This document shows positions 58,697-64,000 of a stretch of DNA of 64,000 nucleotides, piece by piece. The stretch is from positions 1 through 64,000 of the forward strand of contig JANPBU010000013.1 in assembly GCA_031430595.1 (NCBI GenBank), written 5' to 3'. Under the pieces are notes generated by a model. The model had not been told where the DNA came from and made no database searches. It saw only the letters and a program-made list of their open reading frames with translations. Each line of letters begins with the position of its first letter. Position 1 is the stretch's first letter. The DNA is from JANNBN01 sp031430595 (GTDB lineage Bacteria; Actinomycetota; Acidimicrobiia; Acidimicrobiales; JANYDT01). The translations under genes and the position numbers were made by a program.

Positions 58697-59775
58697 TCTC
58701 TTCCGTGACTTCTTCGTCAGACCCCACATTCCCATCTGAGCAGGTTGACCCAGCCGGTTTCAACGTCGCCAACCTCACCGTTTGGTTGAGTGAGCACCAC
58801 CCAACTTTTCGTCCACCGTTTACGTTTACCCAGCTCACCGGGGGCCATTCCAACCTCACCTATCGAATGACATCGACTGATGGCCAAAGCGCAGTCGTGC
58901 GGCGAGGTCCACTTGGGCACGTCTTGGCAACCGCCCATGACATGGGACGAGAGTTTCGTGCCATTCAGGCACTCGGACCGACGCCGGTTCCGGTGCCCGA
59001 AGCCATCGGGTTCTGCGACGATGAGTCTGTCATTGGCGCACCGTTTTACGTGATGGGCGACGTGCACGGGGTAGTGTTGCACGATCTTGCCGCTACCGCC
59101 GCACTTCCCGAGGCGTTACGGGGCGAAACAAGTGAATCGATTTTCGATACGTTGGGCGAACTTCATGCGCTCGACATTGACAGTATTGGTTTAGACGCAC
59201 ACGGCAAGCGTGAAGGTTATGTTGAGCGCCAGCTGAGGCGTTGGTACCAGCAGTTCACCGCTATGAAGGTGTCAGAAGTTCCAACCGTCGATGCCGCATA
59301 CGAAAAACTCATCAAAAGTGTTCCGACCCAGCAACGATCAACCGTGGTGCACGGTGACTTTCGGCTTGGAAACTGCATTACCAATACGACGAATGGAAAA
59401 ATCGCGGCAGTACTCGACTGGGAAATTTCGACACTCGGAGACCCAATGGCTGACCTTGGCTACTTGGCAACAACTTGGGTTCGAACACTCGGGCAGGTAG
59501 GTAACGGTGACGAAAGTGCACCGCCAACCATGGCCGACGGGTTTCTCGATATCGAGCCACTCGTAGAAAGGTATGCGCGCAAATCAGGGCTCGACATCAG
59601 TCAGCTTCCTTGGTACGAGGCCTTCAACCATTGGAAGGGTGCATGCATTATTCAGGGTGTCGTCACCCGTTACCGAGGCGGGGCAAAAGGTGACACCGAT
59701 CTTGACCTTACGGTTTTTGACCGCATCGTGGTTGATCGAAGTACCGCTGCGCTTGCGGCGCTCGAAGCGCTCTAA
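58693..59775 (+). CDS. Phosphotransferase-family (APH/ACAD10-like) protein
   Basis: 360 residues with a protein-kinase-like APH fold. The catalytic VVHGDFRLGNCI and the metal-binding AVLDWEISTLGDPMADLGYL are characteristic of the family close to the N-terminal domain of ACAD10, usually linked to acyl or hydroxyacyl-CoA metabolism. It is coupled to the metallo-beta-lactamase-fold gene. The phosphorylated substrate is unknown. Confidence 0.87.
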   Translation: MISSVTSSSDPTFPSEQVDPAGFNVANLTVWLSEHHPTFRPPFTFTQLTGGHSNLTYRMTSTDGQSAVVRRGPLGHVLATAHDMGREFRAIQALGPTPVPVPEAIGFCDDESVIGAPFYVMGDVHGVVLHDLAATAALPEALRGETSESIFDTLGELHALDIDSIGLDAHGKREGYVERQLRRWYQQFTAMKVSEVPTVDAAYEKLIKSVPTQQRSTVVHGDFRLGNCITNTTNGKIAAVLDWEISTLGDPMADLGYLATTWVRTLGQVGNGDESAPPTMADGFLDIEPLVERYARKSGLDISQLPWYEAFNHWKGACIIQGVVTRYRGGAKGDTDLDLTVFDRIVVDRSTAALAALEAL

Positions 59776-59809
59776 CCCTTGAAGGGCTGCTTCGACAAGA
59801 CTGTTGCCA

Positions 59810-61306
59810 ATGAAATCTGTGCTGGTTCTTGGCGATCAACTCAATCGGGATATCTCGTCTCTTCGTGACATAACGCCAAGCGACACACGGATTGTTTTTG
59901 TTGTAGCAACGAGCCTTATGACCCGCCGCCAGTGGCATCGACAGCGGCTCCATTTGGTGTTATCGGCCATGCGTCGATTCGCGAATCAGCTTGAACAAGA
60001 GGGTTTCAGCGTTGATTGGCGGATCGCAACAACCATGTCAAACGGTATTGCGGAACATCGAACCGCGTTCGCACCCGACCATATTGTTGCGATGTCTCCG
60101 ATGAATCGAAGCGGTCTCAAGGTGCTCAGTGTTTCTGGCGTTTCACTCGTCGAAAACAACCAGTTTCTTTGCGACGCCGAAACGTTCACGAGTTGGGCGG
60201 CGTCTCGCAAAAGCATGAAAATGGAAGACTTCTATCGGTGGCAGCGAACACGCCTCGATGTGCTCATGGATGGGATTGAGCCAGCCGGAGGTACATGGAA
60301 CTACGACCATGAAAATCGCGAACCACCACCGAAAGATGGAAGATCTTGGCCGGAACCGGAGTATGCAGCACTAGACGACATTGACACTGAAATATCCGCG
60401 CTTATTGATGATCACGCACCGCTTACCACAGGTGCCCCATGGAACGGATTGTGGCCCACCACGTCGGCTGCGGCACGTGAACGCTTGGAACGTGTCATTC
60501 GCGAGGTGCTCCCGAAGTTCGGGCCGCACGAAGATGCAATGCTTACTTCCAATTGGCATCTCGCACACACTGCGCTGTCGAGTTCACTCAATATCGGGTT
60601 GATTCGTCCCCACGAAGTTGTCGAAGCAGCCGAAGCCGCTTACCGGCAAGGCAACATTCCCATAGCGAGCGTTGAAGGCTTTATCCGCCAGATCATTGGT
60701 TGGCGTGAATACGTGTGGGGCCTCTACTGGTTGTGGGGTGACGAATATCGGAACATGAATTCACTCGAAGCAAACGCCCCCCTTCCGCCAGCGTTCAGAG
60801 ACCCAGCGGCCACAAAGATGCGATGCGTACAGACGGCCGTTCAAGGAATTGAGGACCGCGCATACGCCCATCACATCCAACGTCTTATGGTGCTCGGAAA
60901 CCTGGCCCTCATTGCCGGTATCAACCCGCAGGAAACCACCGATTGGATGCAAGAACGATTCATTGATGGTGCCGAATGGGTCATGGCCCCGAACGTTATT
61001 GGAATGTCGCTTCATGCCGACGGCGGCATGATGGCAACCAAGCCATACGCAGCGGGTGGCGCATACATTTCGAAAATGAGTGACTCATGTAAGGGGTGCG
61101 CTTACGATCCGAAAAAACGAACCGGCCCAACGGCGTGTCCGTTTACGACGCTCTACTGGGACTTTCTTGCCCGTCACGACGAGCGGTTCCGCAAGAACCA
61201 CAGGATGGCCCAGGTCATGGCTGGCGCTCGAAAACTCGCCGACATGCCAGAGGTTCGTATCCGAGCCACCGAAGTTCGAGCACTTCTAGCAACCGGAGAC
61301 CTCTAA
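59810..61306 (+). CDS. Iron-sulfur photolyase/cryptochrome (FeS-BCP type)
   Basis: About 498 residues. The N-terminal domain begins VLVLGDQLNRD, the hallmark of the FeS-BCP/PhrB group that repairs (6-4) photoproducts. The C-terminal FAD-binding part has VMAPNVIGMSLHADGGMMATKPYAAGG and four cysteines (one in MRCVQ, then SCKGCAYDP and TACPF) that hold a 4Fe-4S cluster. ATG 59810 is preferred over TTG 59804. It lies 34 bases after the APH-type gene and ends convergent to rpoD. Confidence 0.92.
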   Translation: MKSVLVLGDQLNRDISSLRDITPSDTRIVFVVATSLMTRRQWHRQRLHLVLSAMRRFANQLEQEGFSVDWRIATTMSNGIAEHRTAFAPDHIVAMSPMNRSGLKVLSVSGVSLVENNQFLCDAETFTSWAASRKSMKMEDFYRWQRTRLDVLMDGIEPAGGTWNYDHENREPPPKDGRSWPEPEYAALDDIDTEISALIDDHAPLTTGAPWNGLWPTTSAAARERLERVIREVLPKFGPHEDAMLTSNWHLAHTALSSSLNIGLIRPHEVVEAAEAAYRQGNIPIASVEGFIRQIIGWREYVWGLYWLWGDEYRNMNSLEANAPLPPAFRDPAATKMRCVQTAVQGIEDRAYAHHIQRLMVLGNLALIAGINPQETTDWMQERFIDGAEWVMAPNVIGMSLHADGGMMATKPYAAGGAYISKMSDSCKGCAYDPKKRTGPTACPFTTLYWDFLARHDERFRKNHRMAQVMAGARKLADMPEVRIRATEVRALLATGDL

Positions 61307-61334
61307 CCCGGTTGGTTGCGTGACCCGGGGTCGG

Positions 61335-62327
61335 TCAGTCTTCGAGGTATTCCTTGAGCTTTTGGCTTCGCTGCGGGTGACGCAACTTAGCCAGGGTTTT
61401 CGTTTCAATTTGTCGAATACGTTCTCGTGTCACCTGAAACTCTTTGCCGACCTGCTCGAGCGTGCGCGCTTGGCCGTCGATCAGCCCAAAACGTCGGCGA
61501 ACTACGTCTCGCTCTCGATCAGATAACCCCTCGAGCACCAGTTCAACTGCTTCGTTGAGCATCGAACGGGTGGCCGCTTCGTCTGGTCTGATCGCTGAAG
61601 AATCTTCGATGAAGTCGCCAAGGGTCGAACCGTCTTCTTCGCCGACAGGTGATTCGAGCGAAAGCGGGTCGTAGGCAATCCGTTGTACCTCGCGGATTTT
61701 GTCGGCCGTCATATCGAGACGAAAACCGATCTCTTCGGCGAGTGGCTCGCGTCCAAGTTCTTGTAGAAGGTCTCGTTGGGTTCGAGACACCTTTTGAATG
61801 ATCTCAACCATATGAACCGGAATACGAATAGTACGGGCCTGGTCAGCGATCGCTCGGGTGATTGCTTGGCGAATCCACCAGGTTGCATAGGTCGAAAACT
61901 TGAAACCCTTCGTGTGGTCAAAGCGTTCGACTGCGCGCATAAGACCAAGGTTTCCCTCTTGGATCAAATCGAGGAGGGTCATGCCACGGTTGGCGTAGCG
62001 CTTCGCAATCGAAACCACTAATCGTAAGTTCGCATTTGTGAGGTCGGTTTTCGCGTTGTCACCAAGACGCTTTTCACGATCGAGTTTACGACGCTCTTCA
62101 AATTTGACGTCTTGACCACTCGCAGCTATCTCGGCCAGTCGTACTTCGGCCAGTACGCCAACTGCTATCGCTGACGCCAATCGAACCTCTCCTTCACCGT
62201 TCAGAAGGGGTACGCGACCGATTTCTTTTAAGTACTGGCGAACCGGATCCGCGGCGTATCCACCGGCACCCGTTAAGGCTTGAGGTCTTGTCCCCTCGCT
62301 GGAGTCTCCGAAGTCAGTGTTCCCCAT
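61335..62327 (-). CDS. rpoD: Principal RNA polymerase sigma factor (RpoD/SigA/HrdB)
   Basis: About 330 residues. Region 1.2 (DPVRQYLKEIGRVPLL), 2 (NLRLVVSIAKRYANRGMTLLDLIQEGN and YATWWIRQAITRAI, which recognise the -10), 3 and 4 (ERIRQIETKTLAKLRHP, which recognises the -35) are complete. The upstream frame to a TTG at 62411 would overlap dnaG by 139 bases, so I use ATG 62327, still overlapping the dnaG end by 55 bases. dnaG-rpoD is a classic macromolecular synthesis operon arrangement. Confidence 0.94.
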   Translation of the reverse strand: MGNTDFGDSSEGTRPQALTGAGGYAADPVRQYLKEIGRVPLLNGEGEVRLASAIAVGVLAEVRLAEIAASGQDVKFEERRKLDREKRLGDNAKTDLTNANLRLVVSIAKRYANRGMTLLDLIQEGNLGLMRAVERFDHTKGFKFSTYATWWIRQAITRAIADQARTIRIPVHMVEIIQKVSRTQRDLLQELGREPLAEEIGFRLDMTADKIREVQRIAYDPLSLESPVGEEDGSTLGDFIEDSSAIRPDEAATRSMLNEAVELVLEGLSDRERDVVRRRFGLIDGQARTLEQVGKEFQVTRERIRQIETKTLAKLRHPQRSQKLKEYLED

Positions 62328-64000
62328 GTCTGGAACCAGGGTACCAACTGGCGGAGGGCCCCGGAACGGCTTTCTGATTCGGTCAATTCCATCTGCCTGA
62401 GACGCAACCAACCCACCTCTGTTACCGCTGAGTGCGTTGGATGACGACGCAAAAAGTCGACGGTGCGTGCGACAGCAAGCTTGACCACCAGCGAGGCGAC
62501 GTCTTCGGCATCAGATGGCACCTCCTCGACCGCTAGGCGTTGCAGCAACGCCAACATGTTGTGAGTTTCCACTGCCCGACCGGCAGTCTGAGCCTCATCA
62601 TCTGCCTGACCATCAATCTCGGACTGACCGGGAGTCTGGAGTCGATCAATCGCCAACGTCACGTCGCCTACTTCCATCAACAACGCGAAGGCGCTTGCGT
62701 GCAGTTCCGAAGAGAAAATGGACTCAGTAGCGAATTCGATTACCGACTCAGGTTCATGAATAAGCAGGAGAAGCAGGTTTTCTTCGGCGCGACCGCTTCG
62801 TTCTGTTGCGGCCGTCGCTGCTGTTGCGGGCGAACTCGCTCGGCCAATGACGCGAGCCAGCGGACGGGCTCGTTTGAAGACCTCACCGCGTGAAAGATCT
62901 ACCGCAGCACCAGGGTCTTCATTCGGCACACTTCGGTCGGACGTCGAACTACTGGTCGCACCGGATGAGGCTGGTGTAGAGGTTCGAGACCCGGTTTCGG
63001 TTGGCCCCACACTCGGTTGATTCGCTGGCGTTGAACGTTTCGCAGTCTTGGCCTGCGGTGGATTCTTGACCCGAACCGGACGTCGTTGCAGGTCGGCAAG
63101 CACGTTCGCCATGATCGTTTCTGAAACGTTGCATCGATCTGCGACCGATCGCAAATACTGCTCTCTCACGAATAGGCTGGGATGTTCGTGCACGATTTCG
63201 GCTGCTCGTTCGAATGCTCGCCCACGACCCTCTACCGTTTTGAGGTCAGATGCATCAAGCATTCGTTCCAAGCGGAACAACAAAAAAGGCCGGGCGTTGG
63301 CTACGGCAAGTTTCAAGGCTTCCGGGTCGGTCCGAGCCAAGTCAGCCGGGTCGGTTCCCGGTGGAAAGTCGACAACTGCCAAGTCGATTTCGTATCGACG
63401 TTCCCATTCGTAAAACTTTTCGGCCGCATTCTGACCGGCCGAATCTGCGTCGTAGGCCAACACAATTCGACGGGCAAAGTTCTTCAACATTTTGAAATGC
63501 TCATCGGCAAGAGCGGTGCCACACGTTGCGACTGCCCTGGCCATTCCCGAACGGTGGAAGGCAATAACGTCGGTGTACCCCTCACAAACAATGACCTCGC
63601 CAGCGTCGACAATGCCCTGTTTGGCCCAGTTCAGGCCGTACAGGGTTCGACTCTTTGAGTAGAGCAGCGTTTCTGACGAATTCTTGTATTTGGGCCCGTC
63701 GACATCAGGAAGTTTGCGTCCGCCAAACGCTATGACTTGGCCCGAGGTGTCGAAGATTGGAAAGAGAATTCGGCTCTGAAAAAAGTCGGTGAGTCTCCCG
63801 CTTCGGTTGATATAGCCAAGCCCGGTATCTTTAGCAATATCGGCCGGGATACTCAACGACTTCGTCAGTTGGTCCCATCCGTCGGGTGCCCAACCAAGTT
63901 TGAAACGGCGAACAGTTTCACTGTCGTACCCGCGTGATTTCAAATAATGCCGTGCTTGGCCTGCACCCGGGGTCGTGAGAAGTTGTTCGTGGTACCAGTC
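62273..64000 (-). CDS. dnaG: DNA primase, 5' end outside the window
   Basis: 576 codons are visible; the N-terminal zinc-binding domain lies beyond the right edge. The visible part starts in TTPGAGQARHYLKSRGY. TOPRIM motifs EGYTDVIAFH and AYDADSAGQ hold the catalytic acidic residues. A Ser/Thr/Pro-rich linker (about 300-350 of the visible part) joins the C-terminal helicase-binding domain. It overlaps the start of rpoD and is probably co-transcribed with it. Confidence 0.95.
   Translation of the reverse strand, partial: DWYHEQLLTTPGAGQARHYLKSRGYDSETVRRFKLGWAPDGWDQLTKSLSIPADIAKDTGLGYINRSGRLTDFFQSRILFPIFDTSGQVIAFGGRKLPDVDGPKYKNSSETLLYSKSRTLYGLNWAKQGIVDAGEVIVCEGYTDVIAFHRSGMARAVATCGTALADEHFKMLKNFARRIVLAYDADSAGQNAAEKFYEWERRYEIDLAVVDFPPGTDPADLARTDPEALKLAVANARPFLLFRLERMLDASDLKTVEGRGRAFERAAEIVHEHPSLFVREQYLRSVADRCNVSETIMANVLADLQRRPVRVKNPPQAKTAKRSTPANQPSVGPTETGSRTSTPASSGATSSSTSDRSVPNEDPGAAVDLSRGEVFKRARPLARVIGRASSPATAATAATERSGRAEENLLLLLIHEPESVIEFATESIFSSELHASAFALLMEVGDVTLAIDRLQTPGQSEIDGQADDEAQTAGRAVETHNMLALLQRLAVEEVPSDAEDVASLVVKLAVARTVDFLRRHPTHSAVTEVGWLRLRQMELTESESRSGALRQLVPWFQTWGTLTSETPARGQDLKP

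Overview
The window looks like one contiguous stretch of a moderately GC-rich actinobacterial chromosome. Supporting signs are two SenX3/RegX3-type phosphate regulators, DtxR-type iron control, a class A PBP with a Lys/Ser/Thr-rich tail, PhoX with a Tat signal, dnaG next to a HrdB/SigA-like rpoD, and many genes whose start codon lies 6 bases after a TAnnnT -10 box (leaderless transcripts). The mix of demethylation genes, two phosphate uptake systems and two photolyases would fit an aquatic Acidimicrobiia-like bacterium. That lineage is an inference; there is no rRNA gene here.

Layout. 1-9 kb: thiol-disulfide pair (DsbB-like and thioredoxin-fold), then a PBP1A, zinc-ribbon coiled-coil and membrane-protein operon, lgt, a lipoprotein, a NUDIX enzyme, an RNA methyltransferase and plsC. 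9-26 kb: a large phosphate region. A minus-strand operon (pstSCAB, soluble histidine kinase, response regulator, adenosine deaminase) faces phoU. A second set follows: phoU2, a second response regulator, a frameshifted aquaporin and arsC on the minus strand, and pstC2-A2-B2, phoX and pstS2. Candidate 11-bp-repeat PHO boxes precede both pstS genes and pstC2. 26-39 kb: a methyl-group catabolism island with purU, DUF1638 and 'virulence factor' proteins, betaine-homocysteine methyltransferase-like protein, soxA-G-B-D-like genes, dimethylglycine dehydrogenase-like protein, a non-pyrrolysine MttB-family protein and an MFS transporter, interrupted by a vapBC pair. Together they could strip methyl groups from betaine-type compounds down to glycine and route one-carbon units through folate to formate. 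39-46 kb: a DUF2256-DUF3253 protein with a photolyase-like protein of permuted domain order, an arsR/arsI pair, an ATP-domain-less PEP-utilising enzyme, a DtxR regulator, a gene broken by one in-frame TAA, and tRNA-Cys. 46-50 kb: glgC, glgA, xdhC. 50-54 kb: an iron-uptake locus built on FTR1 with two candidate IdeR/DtxR boxes. 54-61 kb: two divergent citrate synthases with different N-terminal sensor domains, a small hypothetical gene, a metallo-beta-lactamase-fold protein, an APH-type kinase and an iron-sulfur photolyase. 61-64 kb: rpoD and the 3' part of dnaG.

Most of the window is ordinary housekeeping and nutrient-uptake chromosome. The parts most worth a second look are the leaderless promoter pattern, the FTR1 iron locus and its operators, the paired citrate synthases, the permuted photolyase module, the SoxA homologue that keeps iron-sulfur cysteines, and two disrupted genes (nonsense at 45283, frameshift near 17548).
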